DNA of 64,000 nucleotides from the NCBI GenBank assembly GCA_946902875.1, contig OX336343.1, forward strand, positions 11,653,361-11,717,360. The letters are read 5' to 3'. A program made the position numbers and the translations under genes. The notes beneath the pieces were generated by a model that worked only from the letters and a program-made list of their open reading frames with translations, did no database searches and was not told the origin of the DNA. Of the stretch, positions 32,640 to 41,398 are shown in pieces. Source of the stretch: Nematopogon swammerdamellus (lineage: Eukaryota; Arthropoda; Insecta; Lepidoptera; Adelidae). The first letter of the stretch is position 1, and every line of letters begins with the position of its first letter.

Positions 32640-32995
32640 ACTCGCAGCTACACAGAAAGGATGGGCGGCCGTTTTCCCATGCCGGTCGCCGCGCGACGCG
32701 AGAAGGACGGAGGTTACACGCTCAGTTTGGTATCAGTTCAGTCCATCAGTCCGGTTAAACTGACGCCAGACTGACCGTTTAATCTATTGATCGATGGACT
32801 GATGGACCAGACTGATGGATTTTTAAATATTTTGATAATTTTCGTCCGTCTAGCCAGGGTAGACTGACGGCAGACTGATAGTGCGAATGCATTTTACGTC
32901 TGGCGTCAATCTGGTCGTGATCAAGGTCACGGACTGAACTGATGCCAAACTGAGCGTGTAACGTCCGTCTATCTTGCTCTGTGCGTAGCTAGTAT
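32640..32995. mobile_element. Fold-back MITE, ~100-bp arms
   Basis: The left arm AGCTACACAGAA, GACGGAGGTTACACGCTCAG, TTTGGTATCAGTTCAGTCC (32648-32760) is repeated inverted at about 32885-32993 (GACTGAACTGATGCC...-type order read backward). CTGACGCCAGACTGA also has an inverse partner. No coding capacity. Confidence 0.75.
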
Positions 32996-33175
32996 CAGTC
33001 AATAGGCATTACTTATCTGTTTATAAGGAAAAAAGTAAGTGAATATTATTTTATTGCTGTAAGAAAACCATCACGGTGGGTGATAATTAAACTCGGTTGC
33101 CTTGATTGTTGCGTCTCATCATTCCATAATATCGTGATAGATGAAGTCCGTATTTGCGTCTCTTTGTATTCATTA

Positions 33176-34233
33176 CTAGCTTTTGCCCGCGGCTTCGCTC
33201 GCGTGAAATTCGTATTTCAAAGGAATAAAGTAAGTAACTAAGGCCAATCTGCGTTAAGGTAAACAATAAACCTTCTCAACTAAAGTAAGTAACTAACGGC
33301 GAGGCTTCAGGCTGAGCTGCATTCTGGAAGACAATAAACCTTCTCGATGAACGTAAGTAACTGAGGGCGAGGCCGAAGGCCGAGCTGCGTTCAGGAAGAC
33401 TATAAACCTTCTCGAAGAAATTAAGTAATTGAGGACGAGGCCGAAGGCCGAGCTGCGTTCAGGAAGACGATAACCTTTTCGAAGAAAGTAAGTAACAGAA
33501 GGCGAGGCCGAAGGCCGAGCTACGTTCAGGAAGACCATAAACCTTCTCGAAGAAAGTAAGTAACTGAGGGCGAGGCCGAAGGCCGAGCTGCGTTCAGGAA
33601 GACGATAACCTTTTCGAAGACAGTAAGTAAATAAGGGCGAGGCCGAAGGCCGAGGTGCGTTCAGGAAGACCATAAACCTTCTCGAAGAAAGTAAGTAAAT
33701 AAGAGCGAGGCCGGAGGCCGAGCTGCGTTCAGGAAGACTATAAACCTTTTCGAAGAAATCAAGTAATTGAGGGCGAGGCCGAAGGCCGAGCTGCGTTCAG
33801 GAAGACTATAAACCGTCTTGAAGAAAGTAAGTAACTATCGCCCATAGTTACTTACTGTCAGCGTCTTCCAGGATACAGCTCGGCCAGGCCCTTAGTTACT
33901 TACTTTCTTCGGGAAGGATTATAGTCTTCCTGAACGCAGCTCGACCTTAGGCCTCGCCCTCAGTTACTTACTTTCTTCGAGAAGGTTGAAGGTCTTCCTG
34001 AACGCAGCTCGGCCTTCGGCCTCGCCCTTTGTTACTTACTTTCTTCGAAAAGGTTTATACTCTTCCTGAACGCAGCTCGGCCTTCGGCCTCGCCTTTAGT
34101 ATGTTACTTACTTCCTTTGAGAATGTTTATTGTTTATCTGAATCCAGTTCACCCTCCGGCCCCGGCCTAAGTTAAGTAACTTTCTTCTTTTGAAATACGA
34201 AATTCACGCGAGCGAATCCGCGGGAAAAAACTA
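33176..34233. mobile_element. Fold-back element of 67-bp repeats, Helitron-like ends
   Basis: The left end CTAGCTTTTGCCCGCGGCTT then TGAAATTCGTATTTCAAAGG leads into about nine units in plus orientation (unit: AGTAAGTAAC, GGGCGAGGCCGAAGGCC, GAGCTGCGTTCAGG). Near 33840 the orientation flips, and about five units run in reverse to TTTGAAATACGAAATTCACG and GCGGGAAAAAACTAT at 34233. On the outward strands the tips end CTAG (left) and CTAT (right), resembling the 3' CTRR terminus with a GC-rich hairpin typical of Helitrons. No Rep/helicase is encoded. Confidence 0.75.
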
Positions 34234-34261
34234 TCGTTATTAAAATATGAAACTTCAGTTA

Positions 34262-34432
34262 AAATAAATGAAATACTAAAGTAAAATATTCCACCTATTA
34301 GCGTAACCGGAACTGAATTTTATTTAGCCTATCCTGTGTCACGTATAGTTAAATGTGCATGTACTAATTTTAATTGAATTTAGATGATCGGCTTAAATTT
34401 TATGGAGGATAGCTTTTGCCCGCGGCTTCGCT
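34262..34432 (-). mobile_element. R680 fragment plus a lone CTAG-type end
   Basis: Bases 34290-34410 match the R680 segment around TTCCGGTTACGCTAA on the minus strand (here AGCGTAACCGGAACTGAATT). The segment ends at ATAGCTTTTGCCCGCGGCTT (34410-34430), another isolated Helitron-like tip without array. Confidence 0.65.
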
Positions 34433-34506
34433 CGCTGTAGACTCGATCTAACAGTTAATCCGATTTAAACGCAAATATGATAATAAATTGTCGTTTCTCT
34501 TATATT

Positions 34507-34538
<32 letters not shown>

Positions 34539-34840
34539 CCCTCTCCCTCTCCCTCTCCCTCTCCCTCTCCCTCTCCCTCTCCCTCTCCCTCTCCCTCTCC
34601 CTCTCCCTCTCCCTCTCCCTCTCCCTCTCCCTCTCCCTCTCCCTCTCCCTCTCCCTCTCCCTCTCCCTCTCCCTCTCCCTCTCCCTCTCCCTCTCCCTCT
34701 CCCTCTCCCTCTCCCTCTCCCTCTCCCTCTCCCTCTCCCTCTCCCTCTCCCTCTCCCTCTCCCTCTCCCTCTCCCTCTCCCTCTCCCTCTCCCTCTCCCT
34801 CTCCCTCTCCCTCTCCCTCTCCCTCTCCCTCTCCCTCTCC
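34507..34840. repeat. (CTCCCT)n microsatellite
   Basis: After a short (CT)n run at 34515-34538, about 50 uninterrupted CTCCCT units extend to 34840. The minus strand reads GGGAGA repeated, so runs of three G are spaced by AGA throughout. Open frames through it on both strands (SP, LP or GE dipeptides) are artefacts of the repeat. Confidence 0.98.
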
Positions 34841-35110
34841 CCCCACACTCCTTGCCCTTCCTTCATCTCCCTACCTCCGCTCCTCTCCCGACCCTTGCTC
34901 CCTCCCCCCCCCCCCCCCCTTTGCCGACCCCTCCCTCCTCCCTTCCATCTCTCTACGTCAACCTCCCCTCTCGGCCCTCCCTCACCTCCATCCACCTCCC
35001 CTCTCGCCCCTCTCTCACCTCCCTCCCTCTATGCCTCTATTTACCCCCACCCCTTTTCCCCTTTAGTTCCGCGTTCATAGCTCCCCCTCGCTCCCTCCCT
35101 CTCTCCCTAA
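34841..35110. repeat. Polypyrimidine tract with C16 run
   Basis: The plus strand is almost purely C and T for about 270 bp beyond the microsatellite, with a C-run at 34904-34919. It looks like diverged flanks of the same expansion. Confidence 0.85.
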
Positions 35111-35126
35111 TCGAAAATCCTATTCA

Positions 35127-35502
35127 TTTACAGGAAAACCTAAACGAAAATCCTAAGCCTTCAAGTTCTCACAGAAAACAGGATGGTACGGAACCCTCTT
35201 TACGCAAGGTCGACTCGAACTTGACCACTTTTTTTCAAAATTATCTTACCATGAGATATACACTTAATTTACAGGATAACCTAAACGAAAATCCTAAGTT
35301 TTTTAGTTCTCACAGAAATCGGGATGGTACGGAACCCTCTTTACGCGAGCTCGTCTCGAACTTGACCACTTTTTTTCAAAATTATGTTACTCCGGGATAT
35401 ACACTACCACTATACAAAGTTTTGTCAAAATCCGTCCAGCCGTTCAGGCGTGAAAGAGGAACAAACAAACAAACAAACATACTTTCACATTTATGATATT
35501 AG
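35127..35502 (+). repeat. Tandem ~141-bp unit with lepidopteran TE tail
   Basis: CCTAAACGAAAATCCTAAG occurs at 35139 and again at 35280. Each unit continues with GATGGTACGGAACCCTCTTT and TCGAACTTGACCACTTTTTT. The second unit runs into CCGGGATATACACTACCACT, the tail AACAAACAAACAAACATAC and TTTATGATATTAG. The same tail occurs at 46675-47125 and, in reduced form, at 60465-60493. Confidence 0.85.
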
Positions 35503-35506
35503 TTAA

Positions 35507-36201
35507 GTTATGGGCTGACATCACGGATGTTATAGGTGATATAGCAAACTGTGTCAGTTTACATAAAAAAATCCCTCAGTCGCCTTTTACGACATGCACG
35601 GGGAGAGATGCAGTGGGGCTATTATTTTAAATTACCATCCCACACGGTACAAATATATCTAACCTACCTATCTTTTTTCCATTCGATCCAAACACAGAAG
35701 ACAGAAATGACGACCGACACGCGGGCGCAGCAGGGCAGGAGCGAGCAAGCGAGCCCGGAACTAAAATTGTATCTAGTATTGAAGTGCCTGCTAAATTGAC
35801 GAAGGCAAAAATTTTACCCTTCCGACTGAAGAATTACGTCAATAATTTCATGTAGGCGTTTTTTGTTTTTTATTTTTATCTCCTTTCGTGGATAAAATAA
35901 TAAAATAAATTGAAGTTTTCTCAGAGCTTTGTGACCTTTGAATCGGTGGTATTGTAAAATTGTAATAATACACACATACTCAGATTTTCAAAAATTCATG
36001 CTTTTTTTATATATTTTTAATTTTATGTTTATTACTTACTTTTACTCATTATTAAAAAAACCAGCAATGCACTTTGTTGGTAAGGAACCAAAATATAGGT
36101 TGGTATTTTTTTAATTTTCTGAATGTGTGTCAATTGGTCAGTTTTGGACCTTCTTTGTCGCACTTTTTGCATGTTTTGCGTATTTGGCGTTTGTCACCGC
36201 C
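35507..36201. mobile_element. TTAA element, right half (copy C)
   Basis: It is nearly identical to 31500-32199 of copy B, from GTTATGGGCTGACATCACGG to the right TIR. Small changes include a deletion near 35912. The right flank is TTAA (36202-36205). Unexpectedly the truncated left edge is also preceded directly by TTAA (35503-35506). Confidence 0.85.
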
Positions 36202-36830
36202 TTAAAAGTGATGCGCCGACTCGAATAGTCTTATTATATTCGAATTATTATATTTTTCTCAACTTCGAATGCATTCGAACAGTCGCGGCGATTCCGATTC
36301 ATTCAATTGTTTTTCGGCGTTTGCATTAGTAAATTATTTATATTCAGCCGGAGTGACATTCATCATTTGTCCGACTGCCGGACGAATGAACTATATGTAT
36401 TTCTGTGATTGCAATTTAATTTCTACGATTGAAACATTTGGCGCATCACTAATTATTATTACATAGCCACATTGTAACGTCACAATACAGCAAGAGAAAG
36501 ACGAACGGCATGTCTCAGGTTGAGAGAAAAAAAGAGACAATTATAATTTATAACATATACTTGTCTCTTTTTTTCTGCTCTGCGGTCCAAATGGCCGTAT
36601 CTTCTGATTGTGTTGACTTAGAAGCTAAAATTTTTTACATCTCCGAGGAACTGTAGACCTTAGTATTTGATATTAATTTCAACTTGATACCTCTACCCAA
36701 TGATATTTATTTAGAAAAGATAGGTTATCTATATGGCATTCAGTGCTCACACATGGCACGTCCTTGAAAAGTTGAGAGAAAGACATGAGAAAGAACTATA
36801 AGTGATGCGCCGACTCGAATAGTCTTATTT
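36202..36830 (+). repeat. ~594-bp repeated flank / empty-site paralogue
   Basis: AAGTGATGCGCCGACTCGAA then TAGTCTTATT at 36206 is repeated at 36800. Just before the second copy, CCTTGAAAAGTTGAGAGAAA and AAGAAC (36760-36796) match the left flank of copy B at 29945-29966. The second copy therefore looks like an unoccupied version of the target site that received the TTAA element. No gene is present. Confidence 0.7.
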
Positions 36831-37212
36831 GAATTATTAGAATTAGTGCACACGACGGCATTTTCGATGTGTTAGCGGCTCGTGGTTAGCGGTCCGAACT
36901 CCGAACGCGTGCGTAGTTGGTGGGCGACTAACTTCAGACAGGACTGTGGTCTTGTATTTAATGTGCCACTTGGGAGCTCAGATAACCTATCTACCTCCTT
37001 TTAACTTATAATATCATTGCCTCTACCCGTTCCTGAGAAAAAGGGTCTTGTCTTGACAGACCGACACACAGACAGACACACAGACAGATAGACAGACGGA
37101 CAACGAAGTGATCCTATAAGGGTTCAGTTTTATTCCTCTTTTGAGGTACTGAACTGAACCCTAACTCTAGCGCCACACTGAGTGTATTTTGCCCCGCGTA
37201 AATTGCATCGCG
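36831..37212. other. Unassigned, ends in GACA-rich TE tail
   Basis: Bases 37055-37165 show (GACA)n followed by TAAGGGTTCAGTTTTATTCC and its partial inverse GAACTGAACCCTAA. This is the same terminal arrangement as at 22746-22840 and 56570-56660. The rest is anonymous. Confidence 0.5.
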
Positions 37213-37485
37213 CTAACACGCATACATAGCGCGCATACATATTTCTACTGCGCGCGCGCCACGCTGTGTCCGTGTTTTGAAGATCCGTGGATTGTACAAG
37301 TTAGAAAATAAAACATTCCCCGGAAACCCATTCCACACCTTTGCAGCGCGACACGAGAACATTTTAGAGAATCGTGCTATTCTACTAACTATTCTATCGA
37401 TTAGAAAGGTATTATGTTCTGCGAATGTATGGCTGGTTCGGCGAATGTGAGCAGGCGGATGAGGGAAGCGATTTCCCGTTGCCAC
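37213..37485 (-). pseudogene. LINE ORF2 C-terminal remnant
   Basis: The minus frame has HNTFLIDRIVSRIARFSK followed by MFSCRAAKVWNGFPGNV and NPRIFKTR. The pattern F-xR-A-xxWN-xP-xxV, then an F-K basic segment, is what closes CR1/jockey-type LINE proteins. Nothing catalytic remains. Confidence 0.5.
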
Positions 37486-38103
37486 TTTTCGTCTATTTAC
37501 CTGTTCTACGTCAGGATGTTAAGACGAGCCGGGGCGGATGAGGGGGTGGCAGAGGCCAGCAAATTCAAATTGCCTGTTAGCGACGACGCAGGAGCGGAGG
37601 CGGCGCCGGCGGCGCGGCAGCGGCGCGCGGCGTCAACACTTAGTATGGATGGGCAAACTTGAAAAACAGAAAAACTCTCTGAGGACATCGATGTGAGAAG
37701 TATTTACTTCGTGCACATAGACATACGAGCCAACTAGAGAGAAAATTGTAAGTCCTTTGCTTTACTAGGTGGTAGGATAAACCGCACCGGATCGGTACTG
37801 CCACACTGTAAGAGGGTCGGTGGAAATGGCTAATAAGAACAATAGTGCGCCTTCTCCGTTCAGTTGAATGTAACTGTGACATAAAGGCGTACTTACTTAC
37901 TGGCATAGCAGCTAGTTCCGACAGGAACCTGATCTAATGGACTGACACATGAGCCTAATAACTCCATAGAATGTGACATTCAATAGAGTAATAAGTATTA
38001 ATTTTAATTAAAGTATTCATTAAACTCAGACAAGAAAATAAACAGATATACATATATTTTTAGGAGGTACTGACAAAGATTGTATAAATTTAGGAATGTA
38101 TTA
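37486..38103. other. Unassigned; GC-rich patch, diverged SINE core
   Basis: A CpG-rich patch lies at 37580-37640. Bases 37750-37830 (TTTACTAGGTGGTAGG, ATCGGTACTGCCACACTG) look like a degraded SINE shared core. No gene is supported. Confidence 0.4.
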
Positions 38104-38640
38104 TTGGAATTTATGTTGCACCAGCGAACATCCCGAGTGCACTCGAACTGCCTGGTCTATTCTAGGTCGGATGGTAAGAGGCCGGACGGAGTCACTCTGA
38201 TGCCGTGGGTGCGCGAGAGGGCTTTGGTTTGCGATGCGACGTGTGCGGACACCTTCGCCCCCAGTCACGTGGTGAGCTCGGGTGGCCGGTTTTGCTGCAG
38301 CAAAGGCCCAATCGGCTAAACATGACAAATACAACCAACTCAAGAACAACTACGGGTTTGTGGCCTTTGCTGTAGAGACTCTTGTGGTGTGGAGCTCGGA
38401 CGCGATCAATTATCCCAAGAAAATAGGAAAACTTTTCATTGACGCGTCTGGGGACCGCCGCCGTGCCCGGGCGCATTTCAAGCAGCGGATCAGCCTGGCG
38501 ATCCAGAGGGGGAACGCCGTCGCCTCAGTCATGGGGAACATGCCAAGTTCCTATGGACGATTATTTTTATTTATAGTTGAATTGATTTTTATAGTTAATT
38601 TAGTTATATAGAGGTCTAGATTTAATTATTTGTAAGTATT
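38104..38640 (+). pseudogene. LINE-type C-terminal domain, most complete copy
   Basis: The first frame contains [19 protein letters not shown], then [16 protein letters not shown]. After a one-base shift near 38276 the second frame continues [38 protein letters not shown] and RISLAIQRGNAVASVMG. The same order of motifs closes reverse-transcriptase ORFs of certain animal non-LTR elements that I know only from their sequence signature. It is followed by an AT-rich 3' region (AATAAAATATT at about 38650). 5'-truncated. Confidence 0.65.
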
Positions 38641-39291
38641 TTATTTCGAATAAAATATTATGACAAAAAATATATATATTGGAAGACATAGTATTTTCGT
38701 GTTAGCTTTGTTCCTCCGCCGAATTTCACTGTAACTTGTATTTGTCGAGGAATTTGTGTAAGTAAAGCAATGCGACGCGACGACGACGTCTAGGTGCTGC
38801 AGCCACCCCGCCCCGCCCCGCCCCGCCCCGCCGCGATTACACTTGAAATATTGAGTCGTTACTCAGAATTACCGTTAAAACGTTGTGATGCGGCGACATT
38901 ATTCGGAATATTTCCCTCTAGCGGCGAGAGAAAATATTTCACCCTAACTTTAAAAGAAAATAATCTTTCTAAACATTTCAGCTGAATGTTGAAGTTTTAA
39001 TTTGAGCCAATTAATTTGGAAATTTTAAATTTCTTTAAACTCCATCCGCCCATGCCTAGACGATAATAATTAAGGATCATTATTTCACCAAAGTGTTTGA
39101 TATGATAAGCTAAGATAAGATATGCACCTGCTTACGATAACTCGAATTATTAAATATTGTGTTATGCGTGTTGTGGTGTAACCACTTTAGTGAGGCAGTA
39201 CCTTGGAAAGTGGCAGTTCGACAGTTAACGCTGACCGTGGTTCGGATTATAGGATATTTTGCCGTGAAGCGAAACCGTGGAAACAGCTAGT
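38641..39291. other. Unassigned with (CCCCG)n run
   Basis: A (CCCCG)n run of about five units lies at 38805-38832. Bases 39220-39245 (GCTGACCGTGGTTCGGATT) match the B-box region of the SINE-A head at 50456-50475, so a head-only scrap is present. No gene. Confidence 0.5.
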
Positions 39292-39464
39292 TACAGTTCC
39301 CGACAGTAAATAATGAACATCGAGCTTTAGAAAGAGACAATCCGGTTGTAGAGCGTCGTCTCTGTCACAAAAACTCACGTCTCTGTGCGACAGGGACGAA
39401 GCTCTACAACCGGATTGTCTCTTTTTAAAGCTCAATGTTCATTATTTACTGTCGGGTACTGTAC
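39292..39464. repeat. Long hairpin, ~76-bp arms
   Basis: TACAGT, CCCGACAGTAAATAATGAAC, AGAGACAATCCGGTTGTAGA, GTC-TCTGTC on the left are matched by the inverse on the right (GCTCTACAACCGGATTGTCT, GTTCATTATTTACTGTCGGG) with few mismatches. The loop near 39368-39390 is short. This could be a small fold-back element or a hairpin-RNA source. Confidence 0.9.
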
Positions 39465-39699
39465 CTACTTACCTATAATTGTCGCTGAAGGCTGGGAGGA
39501 CATGAGAAATATGGGAGAGGCGTATGTCCAGCAGTGGACACATAAACTCTGGCTGAATGACCGACTGACCTAGTGAGATTAAATAGACGCCAAGTTAAGT
39601 ATTGTACTCGGATCTCCACAAAATTTTTACACAAACAGCAGAATATTTTACGATAGCTGCAAATGTTTCAGAGTTACAGAGATTTCTTCCAGAAAGCTC

Positions 39700-39975
39700 G
39701 TGCATGTCGTAAAAGGTGACTAAGGGATAAGTAGAAGATGCCGTGCTAAAGAACGACAAACTAGCCACCTCTCATCTTAATACCGTCCCTCCACCTAGTC
39801 ATGCAGCAAGCAGCATGTGGTTCTTCGAGCTCTTGATAGTTTTCTTATTGGAAGACTTGGCGAAACGTGCGGTCGTTGGTGTTGTGATGTAACTTACCAA
39901 GAGTTATTGCAGCACAACACCGATTATTCTTCTTACCCCGATTGTCGGGATACAGCGGGATACAGCGGCTGGTAT
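39700..39975 (+). mobile_element. SINE-C variant
   Basis: GTGCATGTCGTAAAAGGTGA, GATGCCGTGCTAAAG, CACCTCTCATCTTAATACCG, TTGGCGAAACGTGCGGTCG, AACACCGATTATTCTTC and GATTGTCGGGATACAGCG follow SINE-C order. The extreme 5' module is truncated. Confidence 0.7.
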
Positions 39976-40599
39976 GTAAGCTTGAGTCACAAGTAGTGAA
40001 ATATAGGTAAGTGAGCGAGGGGCATCGAGCGTGTGTGAGAAACATGGAAGCAAACTGGCACACAGTGTCAAATATGACCATAAAATCGGACACGTCCTTT
40101 TTATTCCAGAAATTTATAGATTTAGTTATTTAAAATGCTAGAGTAAAACTCCCCCGCCTCTGCGACTTTTAGTTTAGGAGAAATAATTTTTTGAAAATTA
40201 CACTTTTTTAGTTTCGAAAAAACGAAAAATAATTCTACAATTAAAACTAAGCTACTTATTTAAATTTCACTCAGCCTTATCAAAGACCCTTTCGAACATC
40301 CACATTTGAAAAGTTATTCGAGGCTGTGAAAGTTTACAGAAATCGAATTATATATTTTTTTAATTTTTTTAATTTTATTTTTTTTCTCCTAGATCCCGTA
40401 GTAGTAGGCGGAGATATTTATACCGAAAATAGTTCACTATTTCCTCTGTCCGTTAAAAAAAAACCGACGCCTAATTCCATGGGATTAAGAAGTTATGCTC
40501 ATTTTAGTGCAATTATCAAGTTTCGGGCAATAGGGTTGGCACTTTACAAAATCTTTTATTTTTCCGCAAAATGATGATATGGTCCCAGCAGTGGATGTA

Positions 40600-40665
40600 T
40601 ATGGACTGGTCAGTTAGTCAGTCAGTGTGTATGTGTTCACTGCTGGACATATGCCTCCCCAATTT
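40600..40665 (+). mobile_element. CTGCTGGACATA repeat, fragment
   Basis: GTTCACTGCTGGACATATGC followed by CTCCCCAATTTT, as at 4026-4060. A GTCAGTCAGTCAGT run precedes it, also as at 4003-4017. Confidence 0.6.
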
Positions 40666-40667
40666 TA

Positions 40668-40806
40668 AACATAGTAGCCGACATGAAATGAAGGGAAACA
40701 CTGACGTGGCATGCATACCTAGTTCTCCCGGTGTTATGGGCTGACATTACGGATGCTGTAGTGTAGGTGATTTAGCGAGCCGTGTCAGTTTCCATAAAAA
40801 AAAAAC
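40668..40806 (+). mobile_element. SINE-A tail
   Basis: GTAGCCGACATGAAATGAAGG through GTGTTATGGGCTGACATTAC and GAGCCGTGTCAGTTTCC to an A-run at 40796-40804, all in SINE-A order. Confidence 0.8.
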
Positions 40807-41398
40807 AAAAACAAAAACCAAAACAAGCTAATTATTATTAAAAGAAATCACGAAACAATACAATAAAATTAATCAAATGTCAAAAATAAATAAATAAAAA
40901 ATGGGAAAATTTGTATTCATTCTAGTAACAACCCTAGCCCATAGCGAATAACTCCTGTAACTTCTTAATCCCATGGAATTAGGCGTCGGTTTTTTTTTAA
41001 CGGACAGAGGAAACAGTGAACTATTTTCGGTATAAATATCTCCGCCTACTACTATGGGATCTAGGAGAAAAAAAATAAAATAAAAAAAATAAAAAATAAA
41101 TATAATTCGATTTCTGTAAACTTTCACAGCCTCGAATAACTTTTCAAATGTGCATATTCGAAAGGGTCTTTGATATTGATAGTGAAATTTAAATAAGTAG
41201 CTTAGTTTTAATTGTAGAATTATTTTTCGTTTTTCCGAAACTAAAAAAGTGTAATTTTCAAAAAAAAATTTCTCCTAAACTAAAAGTCGCAGAGGCGGGG
41301 GAGTTTTACTCTAGCATTTTAAATAAGTAAATCTATTAATTTCTGGAATAAAAAGAACGTGTCCGATTTTAAGGTCATATTTGACACTGTGTGGCACC

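Larger units (their letters stand above)
40055..41398. repeat. 1.34-kb inverted repeat, ~450-bp arms
   Basis: The left arm (about 40055-40500) and right arm (about 40955-41398) share CACAGTGTCAAATATGACC, AAATGCTAGAGTAAAACTCC, TCGCAGAGGCGGGGG-type, AGACCCTTTCGAA and TAATTCCATGGGATTAAGAA in opposite orientation. Both arms have the same short frame (GGDIYTENSSLFPLSVKKKP), so the ORFs are shadows of the repeat. The ~450-bp centre contains a CTGCTGGACATA fragment and a SINE-A tail. Confidence 0.85.

Noticed and set aside
33293..33673. 126-codon minus frame with repeated KGYRLPERSSAFGL
   Set aside because: It is the 67-bp minisatellite read in one frame. Unit lengths vary and break the frame elsewhere.
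34448..35496. Open frames of 130-340 codons on both strands (Ser-Pro, Leu-Pro, Gly-Glu and Arg-Glu repeats)
   Set aside because: They are translations of the (CTCCCT)n microsatellite and the pyrimidine tract. All frames stay open because the repeat has no stop codon.
36202..36830. LTR retrotransposon, suggested by the 594-bp-spaced direct repeat
   Set aside because: The repeated segment is only about 30-45 bp clearly alike, there is no TG...CA terminus, primer-binding site or gag/pol between.
40326..41127. Two similar 80-codon proteins (GGDIYTENSSLFP) on opposite strands
   Set aside because: They are mirror images from the two arms of the inverted repeat, with poly-Phe stretches from T-runs.
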